Source of the DNA: Hyphomicrobiales bacterium
GTDB lineage: Bacteria > Pseudomonadota > Alphaproteobacteria > Rhizobiales > Methyloligellaceae
DNA length: 42,433 nucleotides
Direction of reading: 5' to 3'
Assembly: GCA_003228955.1 (NCBI GenBank)
Contig: QIGN01000109.1
Span: 1-42,433, forward strand
This document shows positions 30,183 through 38,975 of this stretch, piece after piece; positions within the stretch are counted from its first letter, which is position 1, and each line of letters opens with the position of its first letter. The notes under the pieces are model-generated. The model saw only the letters and a list, made by a program, of their open reading frames with translations. It made no database searches and was not told where the DNA came from. The translations under genes were made by a program, and so were the position numbers.

Positions 30183-31193
30183 ATGGTCGCCTACAAGGCC
30201 GCAAGGTCCGCGTCCTTTATACGCTCCCCCGACAGGAAAATTTCCGCCGCGCTTCTCTATGGCCCCGAGGCCTCGCTGGTTGCGGAGCGGGCGCGCGAAC
30301 TGGCGCGGAATATCGCCGGCCAGGAAAAGGGTGAAGCGGAGATCATCCGGTTCGATGACAATGATCTGGCGCAGGATCCGGGCCGTCTGGCGATTGAGCT
30401 GCAAACCCGCTCCATGTTCACCGAACGGCGCATTGTCCTCGTCCGCGCACCGCAGCGTCTGAAACCGGAAGCCGTCGAGGAGCTGATTTCGGGGCCCCTG
30501 GCCGCCACCCTCATCGTCGAGGCGGGCAATCTGCGGCCCTCCTCGAAATTGCGGAAAATCTTCGAGGCCGGGAAGCTGGCGGCCGCGCTTCCCTGCTATA
30601 GTGACGCGGCGCGGGACATGGGGCCGCTGATCGACGCCGAACTGAACGCAAACAATGTGAGCATCTCCCGCGAAGCGCGCAGCTATCTCGCAAACCGCCT
30701 TGGAGACGATCTGGGAACCGCGCGGCCGGAGTGCGCCAAGCTGGCTACCTATGCCGGGACCGGCGGTGAAATCGGTATCGCGGATATCGATGCGGTAGTT
30801 GGCGACCTGGGCGCCGGCAGGGTCGATGCGCTTGCCGCCGCGACGGCCGAGGGGCGTATGCGCGACGCGCTGCGCCATCTCGACGCGCTTGTCGCCAGCG
30901 GCCAGGGCACGCAAGTGGCGCTGTCCGCTCTGGGGCGGCATTTTCAACGCCTGCACCGCCTGTGCGCCGCCATCGAAGCGGGCGAGTCCGCGTCCAGGGC
31001 AATCGCCAAATTCAGGCCGCCGGTTCATTTCAAGCAGCGCGACGCATTGCTGGCGCAGGCGCGCAAGTGGAGTGGCAGGGCGGCGGCGCGCGCGCTGACG
31101 CTCGTTCAGGACGCCACGCGGGCAACCCGGCGGACACCTGTCCTCGACACGGCGCTGACCGAAAGGCTGCTCATCGTTCTTGGCCGGAAATAA
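30183..31193 (+). CDS. holA: DNA polymerase III delta subunit
   Basis: A 336-residue clamp-loader subunit of the AAA+ fold, which opens the beta clamp in the replisome. Segments such as ALLYGPEASLVAERARELA (about 23-41) and LAIELQTRSMFTERRIVLVRAPQ, a middle domain with SREARSYLANRLGDDLGTARPECAKL (about 162-187) and a C-terminal collar domain with LHRLCAAIEAG are typical. It follows lptE by 28 bases and converges on parB with 17 bases between the stops, so no room for a long terminator exists there. Confidence 0.9.
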   Translation: MVAYKAARSASFIRSPDRKISAALLYGPEASLVAERARELARNIAGQEKGEAEIIRFDDNDLAQDPGRLAIELQTRSMFTERRIVLVRAPQRLKPEAVEELISGPLAATLIVEAGNLRPSSKLRKIFEAGKLAAALPCYSDAARDMGPLIDAELNANNVSISREARSYLANRLGDDLGTARPECAKLATYAGTGGEIGIADIDAVVGDLGAGRVDALAAATAEGRMRDALRHLDALVASGQGTQVALSALGRHFQRLHRLCAAIEAGESASRAIAKFRPPVHFKQRDALLAQARKWSGRAAARALTLVQDATRATRRTPVLDTALTERLLIVLGRK

Positions 31194-31210
31194 CCTTCAA
31201 CCCATTGTTA

Positions 31211-32092
31211 TTACTTGCGTTTTAATGGCGTCTTCAGAAGGCGGCGGCGCACATCGTCGAGTTGTTCGAGGGTTGAATAGGCAATACGCAATTCGCCCTT
31301 CTCACCCCTGCCCGTGACGATGCTGACCGCGAGGCCCAGCGCGTCGCGGAGCTGGCGCTCCGCCGCACGCACATCCGCGTCGCCGGAATTCCGGCGCGCG
31401 GCGCCGGCTGTCTTGGACTTGCCGCGCCGCTGGATCAGCGCCTCAACGTCGCGCACGCTCATCGCCCGTTTGACGATATCCCGCGCCAGGCGTTCGGCAT
31501 CCTCGAGACCTACAAGCGCCCGCGCATGGCCCGCGCTCAGGGCACCCGCACGAATGAGATCCTGGACGCCCGAAGGCAGCTTCAGAAGCCGCAACGTGTT
31601 GGTGAGATGGCTGCGGCTCTTGCCGACAATCCCCGCCAGATCTTCCTGCGTATATTTATAGGCGTCGATCAGCTGACGGTATCCGGCGGCTTCCTCGACC
31701 GCGTTCAGGTCCGTGCGCTGGACATTTTCGATAATGGCGATCTCCAGCGCCTGCTGGTCGGTGAGATCGCGCACAATGACGGGCACGTCATGCAGCGCCG
31801 CCTCCTGCGCCGCGCGCCAGCGGCGCTCGCCCGCAATGATCTCGTAGCCGCCGCCGGGCCCGCTCGCCGGCCGCACGACAATGGGCTGGACCAGCCCGCG
31901 CGCCCTGATCGACTCGGCCAGCTCTTTCAGCTCGCGCGGCTCGAAACTGGCGCGTGGATTGAGAGGACTGGCTTTCAGCGCCTCGATGGCGACGGTGCGC
32001 ATCCCCTCCAGGCCGGTGGCGGCCGCGACATCCGCCGACTCATTGATCAGGCTCGCCAGTCCGCGCCCGAGCCGCCGCTTCTGTGCCGCCAT
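31211..32092 (-). CDS. parB: Chromosome-partitioning protein ParB
   Basis: A 293-residue CTP-dependent sliding clamp that loads at parS. It has an N-terminal ParA-interaction segment (KRRLGRGLASLI, 5-16), the CTP-binding domain with GERRWRA (88-94) and ENVQRTDLN (122-130), the parS-binding helix-turn-helix (about 147-173, KSRSHLTNTLRLLKLP) and a C-terminal dimer domain ending in LKTPLKRK. It follows parA in the same direction; 67 bases with a repeated-type hairpin separate them. Two parS sites lie 1.5 and 3.5 kb away. Confidence 0.96.
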   Translation of the reverse strand: MAAQKRRLGRGLASLINESADVAAATGLEGMRTVAIEALKASPLNPRASFEPRELKELAESIRARGLVQPIVVRPASGPGGGYEIIAGERRWRAAQEAALHDVPVIVRDLTDQQALEIAIIENVQRTDLNAVEEAAGYRQLIDAYKYTQEDLAGIVGKSRSHLTNTLRLLKLPSGVQDLIRAGALSAGHARALVGLEDAERLARDIVKRAMSVRDVEALIQRRGKSKTAGAARRNSGDADVRAAERQLRDALGLAVSIVTGRGEKGELRIAYSTLEQLDDVRRRLLKTPLKRK

Positions 32093-32108
32093 GGGTTTGC
32101 TCCCTAAA

Positions 32109-32151
32109 GTGCTTCCGGAAAAGTGGAAACCGGTTTTCCGATAAGAAGCAC
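32109..32151. repeat. Intergenic palindromic repeat between parA and parB
   Basis: Arms GTGCTT (32109-32114) and AAGCAC (32146-32151), with inner arms CGGAAAA (32116-32122) and TTTTCCG (32134-32140), make a long hairpin. The inner core, GGAAAAGTGGAAACC plus its complement half, is one I remember as very frequent between genes in Rhizobiales; the identification is from memory. It ends in CACGTGAAAA, half of a parS-like sequence. It lies in the mRNA between parA and parB. Confidence 0.75.
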
Positions 32152-32159
32152 GTGAAAAA

Positions 32160-32990
32160 TCAAGCCGCCGCCAGCCCGCGCTCGCGGCGGATCAGTTCCT
32201 TGGCGACCTCGATATAGGCCTGGCTGCCCCGGCACTCCAGGTCATAGACAATGGCCGGCAGCCCGTGGGACGGGGCTTCGGAAATACGCACGTTACGGGG
32301 GATGGTGTTGGCATAGACCTTCTTGCCGAGAAACGCGCGCACATCTTCCTCGACCTGCTGGGTCAGCACCTGCCGCCCGTCATGCATGGTCAGGATTACA
32401 CCCTGAATGATGAGGTTCGGATTGAGGTTTTTGCGCGCTTCCTCGATGGTGTCCACCAGCAATCCCAGGCCCTCCAGCGCGAAGAACTCGCATTGCAGGG
32501 GCACGATGACAGCATCGGCCGCGGCCAGCGCGTTGAGGGTGAGCACATTGAGCGAGGGCGGGCAATCGATCAGGACATAGCTCGGGGCGCCACCCCCGTC
32601 ATTCGCCGCCAGGGCCGCGCTGTGGGCCTTGAGAGCGTCGCGCAATCCGTAGTTCCGGTGCCTGTTGCTGGCCGCGTCTCGCTCCACCAGCATCAGATCG
32701 ATATGGCCCGGCACGATGGAAAGGCGCTCGATATCCGTGGTTAGACGCGCCTGCTCTATTGTCGCCTCGCCGGTCAGCACCTCCAATGTCGAGGGAGTTC
32801 GCGCCTCGGGGGTATTGGGGATGCCGAGCCCGGTGCTGGCATTGCCCTGGGGGTCGAGATCGACAATCAGCACCTGCTCGCCAACGGTCGCCAGCGCGGT
32901 GCCGAGATTGATCGCCGTGGTCGTCTTGCCGACGCCGCCCTTCTGGTTGGCCAGGGCCAGAACTCTGGGTGCTCCGCCGGAGTTACTCAT
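32160..32990 (-). CDS. parA: Chromosome-partitioning ATPase ParA
   Basis: A 276-residue deviant-Walker ATPase that drives origin segregation together with ParB. Visible are the deviant Walker A KGGVGKTT (17-24), the switch segment VDLDPQGNASTGLG, the Walker B VLIDCPPSLNVLTLNALAAAD and the closing block around ECRGSQAY. The start at 32990 is set by homology (VLALANQKGG); the frame is open upstream inside rsmG. ATGAGTAA gives an eight-base overlap with the rsmG stop, so the two are translationally linked. Confidence 0.96.
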   Translation of the reverse strand: MSNSGGAPRVLALANQKGGVGKTTTAINLGTALATVGEQVLIVDLDPQGNASTGLGIPNTPEARTPSTLEVLTGEATIEQARLTTDIERLSIVPGHIDLMLVERDAASNRHRNYGLRDALKAHSAALAANDGGGAPSYVLIDCPPSLNVLTLNALAAADAVIVPLQCEFFALEGLGLLVDTIEEARKNLNPNLIIQGVILTMHDGRQVLTQQVEEDVRAFLGKKVYANTIPRNVRISEAPSHGLPAIVYDLECRGSQAYIEVAKELIRRERGLAAA

Positions 32991-33663
32991 CTGTCGCCTC
33001 CACATGTCCCGTTTTCCTCCGCCGCAATCCCGCGATCTGAACGATACGAGCCTCATTGTCGGTTGCGCTGGGATGCAGTTGCGCTTCGCAATCCCATCGC
33101 TTTTTCGCGCCCGCCAACTCACTGCCCGCCCGCCGTCCCTTGAGGAACAGGCCCATGGTGTCCGCACCGAAGAACGGAAGCGCCAGATCAAACAACCGAT
33201 CGAGCGGCGCCAGGGCGCGCGCGGTCACGATATCCGCCTCGATCAATTTATCGCCCGCGCCAAGGCTTTCAATACGCGCTTCATGTATTTCCACAGAACA
33301 CCCCGTTTCACGCACAACTTCGTGGCAGAAAGCGCATTTTCGCGCATTGCTCTCGACTATATGCACGTGGACATCTTCCCGATTCGCCAGGCAAATCGCA
33401 ACAACCAATCCGGGGAACCCGGCGCCCGCGCCCAGATCGAGCCAGGTGGCCGCACCGGGCGCAAGGGCCAGAAGCTGCGCGCTGTCGGCAAAGTGGCGGT
33501 GCCAGATGTGTTCAAGCGTCTTTGGCGCGACCAGATTTGTCCCCTTTTGCCAATGTTTCAGCAGCGCCTCGTAGATTTTCAGCCGCTCGATGGTTTCACG
33601 TGAAACATCGAAGCGCGCGGCGAAGCGCTCAGGCGTGTCGATGGGGTGTATTTGGGCCGGCAC
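32983..33663 (-). CDS. rsmG: 16S rRNA (guanine-527-N7)-methyltransferase
   Basis: A 226-residue S-adenosylmethionine-dependent methyltransferase (formerly GidB). The SAM-binding motif LDLGAGAGFPG (75-85), the core WQKGTNLVA with WHRHFADSAQLL (about 38-66) and IVTARALAPLD (about 144-154) are clear. The 16-base parS site at 33592-33607 lies inside the gene, reading VSRET at residues 20-24. It follows mnmG by seven bases and overlaps parA by eight. Confidence 0.95.
   Translation of the reverse strand: MPAQIHPIDTPERFAARFDVSRETIERLKIYEALLKHWQKGTNLVAPKTLEHIWHRHFADSAQLLALAPGAATWLDLGAGAGFPGLVVAICLANREDVHVHIVESNARKCAFCHEVVRETGCSVEIHEARIESLGAGDKLIEADIVTARALAPLDRLFDLALPFFGADTMGLFLKGRRAGSELAGAKKRWDCEAQLHPSATDNEARIVQIAGLRRRKTGHVEATDE
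33592..33607. promoter_or_regulatory. parS site inside rsmG
   Basis: GGTTTCACGTGAAACA has the 14-base perfect palindrome GTTTCACGTGAAAC of the bacterial parS consensus (TGTTTCACGTGAAACA), with one mismatch at the first base. It lies about 6.4 kb from the probable origin. The same bases encode VSRET in RsmG. ParB, encoded about 1.5 kb away, is its expected binder. Confidence 0.92.
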
Positions 33664-33670
33664 GGGAGGA

Positions 33671-35536
33671 TCAGGCGGTTTTGCGCCCGGGCGCTTTCTT
33701 CACATGCGCCGCCAGCAGCATCAGCGCCGCCGGCGTAATGCCGTCGATCCGCGAGGCCTGTCCCAGCGTCGCCGGCCGGTGGGCAAGGAGTTTCTGGCGC
33801 ACTTCGCCGGACAGGCCGGAAATGCGTTCATAGTCGAATTCGCGCGGGATCGCGGCCGCCTCGTCCCTGCGGAAGGCGGCAATGTCCGCGTCCTGGCGGC
33901 GCAGATAGACCGCGTAGCGCGCGTCGGTTTCGATTTGCGCGCCGATGGGACCAGGAATGGCCGCAAGGTCCGGCCAGACGCGGGCAAGCACGGCGAGATC
34001 GATTTCCGGATAGGACAAGAGCTCAAACGCGCTGCGCCGTTTTCCGTCCCTGTTGACACTGAAACCCGCCCGCGCCGCTTCATTGGGGGTCAGGGAGAGG
34101 GATTCGAGCCTTCGGCGCGCTTCGTCCAGCGCGGCGGCCTTTTGCGCATGGTGCGCGGCGCGCCGCGGCCCCACGCAGCCGATCTGCTCTCCAAGGGGCG
34201 TCAGGCGCTGATCCGCATTGTCGGCGCGCAGCTTCAGGCGGTATTCCGCGCGCGAAGTGAACATGCGGTAGGGTTCCGAAACGCCGCGCGTCACCAGATC
34301 ATCGATCATGACGCCGAGATAGCCATCCGCGCGCGAAACCGTGAAACTTTTGTTCCCGCCCGACACCGAAAGCACGGCGTTGATCCCGGCGATCAGCCCC
34401 TGTCCCGCCGCCTCCTCATAGCCGGTGGTTCCGTTGATCTGACCGGCGAGAAACAGACCGCGCAGTTTTTTGACTTCAAGCGAAGGATCCAGCTCGCGCG
34501 GGTCCACGGTGTCATATTCGATGGCGTAACCGGGCCGGATGATCTTCGCGCGCTCCAGCCCGGGAATGGTTTTCAGAAACGCCCGCTGGACCTCTTCGGG
34601 AAGCGACGTGGAAATCCCGTTGGGATACACCGTGTCATCGTCCAGGCCCTCGGGCTCAAGAAAAATCTGATGCGCTTCGCGCTCGGCGAAGCGCACGACC
34701 TTGTCCTCGATGGAGGGGCAATAGCGCGGGCCGACGCTATCGATCTGGCCGGAATAAACTGGCGCGTCGTCGAGGTTTTCCTCAATAACGGCGTGGGTTT
34801 GCGCATTGGTGAAGGTGATGTGGCACGGTACCTGGCGCAGGGATATACGCTCCGTCAGGAACGAAAACGGCACCGCCGGGTCATCGCCCGGCTGTTCCTT
34901 CAGACCCTCCCGGCAAATGGTCCTGCCGTCGAGGCGCGGCGGCGTGCCGGTTTTCAGGCGGCCCATGGCGAGGCCGAGAGCGTAGAGGCGCGAAGAGAGG
35001 CCCCGCGCCGGTTCCTCGCCGATACGCCCGGCGGGAATTGTCTTCGCGCCGATATGAATGAGGCCGTTCAGGAAGGTTCCGGTAGTCAGCACCACCGCGC
35101 CAGCGCGAATCTCATCGCCACCTTCAGTGACCACACCGTACGCAATGCCCTGTTCAACGATCAGATCGTCAACCGCCGCCTCGATCACCTTCAGCTTTGG
35201 CAATGCCCCGATTTCACGCTGCATGGCCTCGCGATAGAGCTTTCGGTCCGCCTGGGCGCGCGGGCCCTGAACGGCGGGACCCTTTGAGCGGTTGAGCACG
35301 CGGAACTGAATCCCCGCCGCGTCCGTTACCCGGCCCATCAACCCGTCCAGCGCGTCGATCTCACGCACCAGATGGCCCTTGCCGAGACCGCCGATGGCCG
35401 GGTTGCAGGACATCTCGCCGACGGTGGCGAATTTGTGGGTCACAAGCGCGGTCTCGGCGCCCATGCGCGCCGCCGCCGCCGCCGCCTCGCAGCCCGCATG
35501 GCCGCCGCCAATCACAATGACATCGAAAGACTTCAT
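33671..35536 (-). CDS. mnmG: tRNA uridine-34 carboxymethylaminomethyl-modification enzyme MnmG
   Basis: A 621-residue FAD-dependent partner of MnmE that modifies the wobble uridine of several tRNAs. The N-terminal FAD fold [19 protein letters not shown] (about 8-26), the [22 protein letters not shown] block (about 45-66), the [20 protein letters not shown] segment and the C-terminal helical region with the conserved block ending in [13 protein letters not shown] are all visible. It is seven bases before rsmG and separated from mnmE by 78 bases that contain a parS site. Confidence 0.97.
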   Translation of the reverse strand: MKSFDVIVIGGGHAGCEAAAAAARMGAETALVTHKFATVGEMSCNPAIGGLGKGHLVREIDALDGLMGRVTDAAGIQFRVLNRSKGPAVQGPRAQADRKLYREAMQREIGALPKLKVIEAAVDDLIVEQGIAYGVVTEGGDEIRAGAVVLTTGTFLNGLIHIGAKTIPAGRIGEEPARGLSSRLYALGLAMGRLKTGTPPRLDGRTICREGLKEQPGDDPAVPFSFLTERISLRQVPCHITFTNAQTHAVIEENLDDAPVYSGQIDSVGPRYCPSIEDKVVRFAEREAHQIFLEPEGLDDDTVYPNGISTSLPEEVQRAFLKTIPGLERAKIIRPGYAIEYDTVDPRELDPSLEVKKLRGLFLAGQINGTTGYEEAAGQGLIAGINAVLSVSGGNKSFTVSRADGYLGVMIDDLVTRGVSEPYRMFTSRAEYRLKLRADNADQRLTPLGEQIGCVGPRRAAHHAQKAAALDEARRRLESLSLTPNEAARAGFSVNRDGKRRSAFELLSYPEIDLAVLARVWPDLAAIPGPIGAQIETDARYAVYLRRQDADIAAFRRDEAAAIPREFDYERISGLSGEVRQKLLAHRPATLGQASRIDGITPAALMLLAAHVKKAPGRKTA

Positions 35537-35598
35537 GGGTGCGATCTAGCCGGTATGGGGTTGTTGGTCAAAACAATCCGGGAAACCGGGATTAAACA

Positions 35599-35614
35599 GG
35601 TTTCACGTGAAACA
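35599..35614. promoter_or_regulatory. parS site between mnmE and mnmG
   Basis: A second copy of GGTTTCACGTGAAACA, 15 of 16 bases matching the parS consensus, identical to the one in rsmG. Its last base directly adjoins the stop codon of mnmE. It is about 4.4 kb from the probable origin. Confidence 0.93.
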
Positions 35615-36952
35615 TTATTTGCCGATGCAGAAATCGCCGAAAATCCGGTCCAGCACGTCTTCCACATCGACGCGCCCCGTGACGCGTCCCAGCGCCCGCG
35701 CCGCCACACGCAGATCCTCCGCCCGCAGCTCAAGCTCCAGCGGCGCACCGCCGAGAAACGCCTTGAGCGCGTCGCGGGCGGCCTCGAGCTCCCGGCGCTG
35801 GCGCGCGCGGGTGACGAGCGCGGGTTCCCCGGCCTCCATCAGCCCCGCGGCGCGCGCGGTCAGAGCATCGATCAGGGCGTCCAGCCCCTCGCCGGTCTTT
35901 GCCGAGATCGCAATTGCATCGCTTGTCTCATCCGGCGCGGCCAAATCCGCCTTGTTGAAAACAGTTAGGATGGCGTGTTCGCCGGCGATCAGCTCTTCAG
36001 GCGGCTCCCATTGCGGGGCGACTCCGTCGACCAGCCAGACAATCAGATCCGCCTCGACCGCGCGTTGCAGGGTCCGCCTTATGCCCTCGCGCTCTACCTC
36101 GCCGCCCGCCTCGCGCAGCCCGGCGGTGTCGATGAGCGTCACCGGATAGCCTGCCAGATCGAGATGGACTTCAATCGCGTCGCGGGTTGTGCCGGGCAGT
36201 TGCGAGACAATGGCGGCGTCACGCTGGCTGAGCGCGTTGAGCAGGCTGGACTTGCCCGCATTGGGCGCGCCGGCGAGCACAACCTGCAACCCCTCGCGCA
36301 ACCGCTCGCCCCGGCGGCCATCGTCGAGATGGCGGATGAGCGATGCGTGAAGCGCCTCGGCCACGGGCCGCGCCCGCCCCTCGATCAGGTCCGGAACATC
36401 GGCTTCGTCGGAAAAATCGAGCGCCGCCTCAACGAGCGATGCGGCGTGAATGACCTGCGCGCGCCACTCATCGCACGCGGCGCGCAGACTGCCACCGCTC
36501 TGACGCAACGCCTGACGCCGCTGGGCCTGCGTTTCCGCCTCGATCAGATCGGCAAGGCCCTCGGCCTGGGTGAGATCGAGCTTGTTGTTCGCGAACGCCC
36601 GGCGCGCGAACTCTCCCGGCCGCGCCATGCGCAGGCCGTCCATGCGGCCCAGCGCGGAGAGGACGCCATCCAGAACCGCCGGCCCGCCATGGACGTGCAA
36701 CTCCGCAATGTCCTCGCCGGTGAAGCTCGCCGGCGCGGCGAGGAACAGCACCAGCGCACTGTCCAGCAACTCATCCGTTGCAGGATCGACGAGGCGGCGG
36801 CGGGCCACCCGGCGCGGCTCGGGCGCGGCCCCCGCGAGGGCCTCCAGTGCGGCCCGCGCGCCCGGGCCGGAGATACGGATCACCGCGACGCCCGCGCGTC
36901 CACGTCCGCTGGAAAGGGCGAAAATCGTGCTGGTTTCGGTGGCTGCGGTCAT
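35615..36952 (-). CDS. mnmE: tRNA modification GTPase MnmE
   Basis: A 445-residue GTPase that works with MnmG on wobble uridine of tRNA. It has an N-terminal tetrahydrofolate-binding domain (about 1-120), a helical domain and an inserted G domain with G1 GAPNAGKSS (228-236), DTAGLRE (G3) and NKAD (G4). The C-terminal CIGK (442-445) matches the family CxGK end. The start at 36952 follows a 21-base palindrome; the N-terminus TIFALSSGRGRAG is typical. Confidence 0.96.
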   Translation of the reverse strand: MTAATETSTIFALSSGRGRAGVAVIRISGPGARAALEALAGAAPEPRRVARRRLVDPATDELLDSALVLFLAAPASFTGEDIAELHVHGGPAVLDGVLSALGRMDGLRMARPGEFARRAFANNKLDLTQAEGLADLIEAETQAQRRQALRQSGGSLRAACDEWRAQVIHAASLVEAALDFSDEADVPDLIEGRARPVAEALHASLIRHLDDGRRGERLREGLQVVLAGAPNAGKSSLLNALSQRDAAIVSQLPGTTRDAIEVHLDLAGYPVTLIDTAGLREAGGEVEREGIRRTLQRAVEADLIVWLVDGVAPQWEPPEELIAGEHAILTVFNKADLAAPDETSDAIAISAKTGEGLDALIDALTARAAGLMEAGEPALVTRARQRRELEAARDALKAFLGGAPLELELRAEDLRVAARALGRVTGRVDVEDVLDRIFGDFCIGK

Positions 36953-36962
36953 AGCCCATGTC

Positions 36963-36983
36963 TCAGCCCGCCCGGCGGGCTGA
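36963..36983. repeat. Palindrome upstream of mnmE
   Basis: TCAGCCCGCC and GGCGGGCTGA are perfect 10-base arms around one central base, starting 11 bases before the mnmE start and 52 bases after the rho stop codon. It may end the rho transcript or mask the mnmE ribosome-binding site; no T-run follows on the coding strand. Confidence 0.5.
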
Positions 36984-37034
36984 CGCAATTTACTTTGGGT
37001 TTAAGCCTGCAATATCAACTGGTTAGGAATTTTC

Positions 37035-38300
37035 CTAGGTCTGCATCGAATCGAAGAACTCGGCGTTGTTCTTGGTCTGCTTGAGTTTGTCGAGCAGGAA
37101 TTCGATCCCGTCATTGGGTCCCATGGGGTTCAGGATACGCCGCAGAATATACATTTTCTTGAGCTGGTCGGGGGCCACCAGCAACTCCTCCTTGCGCGTA
37201 CCTGACTTGGCAATGTCGATGGCCGGGAAGACGCGCTTGTCGGCAATCTTGCGGTCCAGCACGATCTCCGAATTGCCCGTGCCCTTGAACTCCTCGAAAA
37301 TCACCTCGTCCATCCGGCTGCCCGTATCGATGAGGCCGGTGGCGATGATGGTCAGCGATCCGCCCTCCTCGATGTTACGCGCGGCGCCGAAGAAGCGCTT
37401 CGGCCGTTGCAGCGCATTGGCGTCCACGCCGCCGGTCAGAACCTTGCCCGACGAGGGCACGACCGTGTTGTAGGCGCGGCCCAGACGGGTAATCGAATCC
37501 AGCAGAATCACCACATCGCGTTTGTGCTCAACAAGCCGCTTGGCTTTCTCGATGACCATTTCCGCAACCTGGACATGGCGCGTGGCCGGTTCATCGAAAG
37601 TGGAGGAAATTACTTCGCCCTTCACCGAGCGCTGCATGTCGGTGACTTCTTCGGGACGCTCGTCGATCAGCAGCACAATCAGAAAACATTCGGGATGATT
37701 GCCGGAAATCGAATGGGCGATGTTCTGGAGGATCATCGTCTTGCCCGTCCGCGGCGGCGATACGATCAGTCCGCGCTGACCCTTGCCGATCGGCGCCACG
37801 ATATCGATGACGCGCCCGCTCGTGTCCTTGACATCCGGACCCTCCACTTCCATCTCCATCCACTGGTCGGGATAAAGCGGCGTCAGATTATCGAAATTGA
37901 CCTTGTGGCGGATTTTCTCCGGATCGTCGAAATTGATCTGATTGACCTTGAGCAGCGCAAAATAGCGCTCACCGTCCTTGGGGCTGCGAATCTGCCCCTC
38001 GACCGTATCGCCGGTGCGCAGGGCAAAGCGCCGTATCTGGCTCGGGCTTACATAAATATCATCCGGTCCGGCAAGGTAGTTGGATTCCGGGGATCGCAGG
38101 AAACCGAATCCGTCCTGCAGAACCTCGACAACACCGATGCCGGTAATATCGACGTCGCGCTCCGCGAGCTGCTTCAATATGGCGAACATCAGCTCCTGCT
38201 TGCGCAGGGTGCTGGCATTCTCCACCTCGACCTCCTCGGCGAAGCTCAACAGCTCCGTGGGAGATTTTACCTTGAGTTCCTGTAACTTCATTTCCTTCAT
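37035..38300 (-). CDS. rho: Transcription termination factor Rho
   Basis: A 421-residue hexameric RNA helicase that ends transcription. Visible are the Rho N-terminal helix domain (about 4-45), the RNA-binding region with [22 protein letters not shown] (about 60-82), Walker A PPRTGKT (about 178-184), the Q-loop region with [13 protein letters not shown], and the R-loop [11 protein letters not shown]. The start at 38300 has GGAG at a good distance; an alternative ATG lies three codons later, and 18 in-frame codons upstream look non-coding. The mRNA leader is about 200 bases, long for a housekeeping gene, which would allow autoregulation. Confidence 0.96.
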   Translation of the reverse strand: MKEMKLQELKVKSPTELLSFAEEVEVENASTLRKQELMFAILKQLAERDVDITGIGVVEVLQDGFGFLRSPESNYLAGPDDIYVSPSQIRRFALRTGDTVEGQIRSPKDGERYFALLKVNQINFDDPEKIRHKVNFDNLTPLYPDQWMEMEVEGPDVKDTSGRVIDIVAPIGKGQRGLIVSPPRTGKTMILQNIAHSISGNHPECFLIVLLIDERPEEVTDMQRSVKGEVISSTFDEPATRHVQVAEMVIEKAKRLVEHKRDVVILLDSITRLGRAYNTVVPSSGKVLTGGVDANALQRPKRFFGAARNIEEGGSLTIIATGLIDTGSRMDEVIFEEFKGTGNSEIVLDRKIADKRVFPAIDIAKSGTRKEELLVAPDQLKKMYILRRILNPMGPNDGIEFLLDKLKQTKNNAEFFDSMQT

Positions 38301-38507
38301 TCGGGTACTCCGAACTGACCTGCCATGAGAATTGGAAGCGCTGCAGCGCGGCACTACTCGCCATGCCTATCGCAAATATCTCGTTGCCTGCCAGGTTGTT
38401 GCGGATGGACGCAGCTTGCGCCGCGGACGGAGGCTTGGGGAGTATTTCGCGCTGCTGATTAGGTGGGGTGTCCGAACTGGTCACCAAAAGACTACATCTC
38501 GACTCAC

Positions 38508-38536
38508 GTTATACCAGAGTTGCCGGAGAATTTAAA
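38508..38536 (-). promoter_or_regulatory. Promoter candidate for rho with a GANTC site at the start of transcription
   Basis: On the minus strand TTTAAA (38531-38536) and TATAAC (38508-38513) are 17 bases apart, a good -35/-10 pair. GACTC at 38501-38505 is a GANTC motif (the CcrM methylation site) at the expected first transcribed bases. The -35 lies five bases before the hemJ stop-codon region. The remaining leader to 38301 contains no gene. Confidence 0.5.
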
Positions 38537-38540
38537 GGCT

Positions 38541-38975
38541 CTAGAACGGCCGTACGATTACCAGCAGCACAATGACAGCCATGAGAAGCGTCGGCACTTC
38601 GTTGATGATCCGGTAGAAGCGCGCGGAATGCACATTTGCGCCGCTGTCGAAATCCCTGCGCCACTTCGCCAGCGCGATATGAAATGCGGTGAGCAGCGCC
38701 ACGCAAAAAAGTTTGGCGTGAAACCAGTAGCCGGCGGACAGATCGGCCGCCCCGCTCGCAAATCCGAGCCATAACCCCAGCCCCCAGCTTGCCAGCATCG
38801 CCGGCGTCATGATGGCCTTGAGCAACCGCCGCTCCATCACCTTGAAGGTTTCCGACAGCTCGGAGCCGGGTTTTGCATCGGCGTGATAAACATAGAGCCG
38901 CGGCAAATAGAACAACCCGGCCATCCAGGCGATGACCGCCATGATGTGCAGGGATTTGAGGATGAGATAGCTCAC
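38541..38975 (-). CDS. hemJ: Protoporphyrinogen oxidase HemJ
   Basis: A 144-residue inner-membrane haem enzyme of the HemJ/UPF0093 family that oxidises protoporphyrinogen IX to protoporphyrin IX. Four membrane segments are visible. The family N-terminus LKSLHIMAVIAWMAGLFYLPRLYVYH, with conserved His and Arg, is intact. GTG at 38975 starts it, overlapping the hemE stop codon as GTGA, so translation is coupled to hemE. No ferrochelatase gene (hemH) is inserted here, unlike in several relatives. Confidence 0.93.
   Translation of the reverse strand: MSYLILKSLHIMAVIAWMAGLFYLPRLYVYHADAKPGSELSETFKVMERRLLKAIMTPAMLASWGLGLWLGFASGAADLSAGYWFHAKLFCVALLTAFHIALAKWRRDFDSGANVHSARFYRIINEVPTLLMAVIVLLVIVRPF

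Noticed and set aside
33356-33373. A third parS site at TATGCACGTGGACATC
   Set aside because: Only the central CACGTG matches; the arms do not pair.
33590-35287. A 565-codon plus-strand open frame opposite mnmG
   Set aside because: The minus strand encodes MnmG with full conserved blocks; the plus-strand product has no recognisable features.
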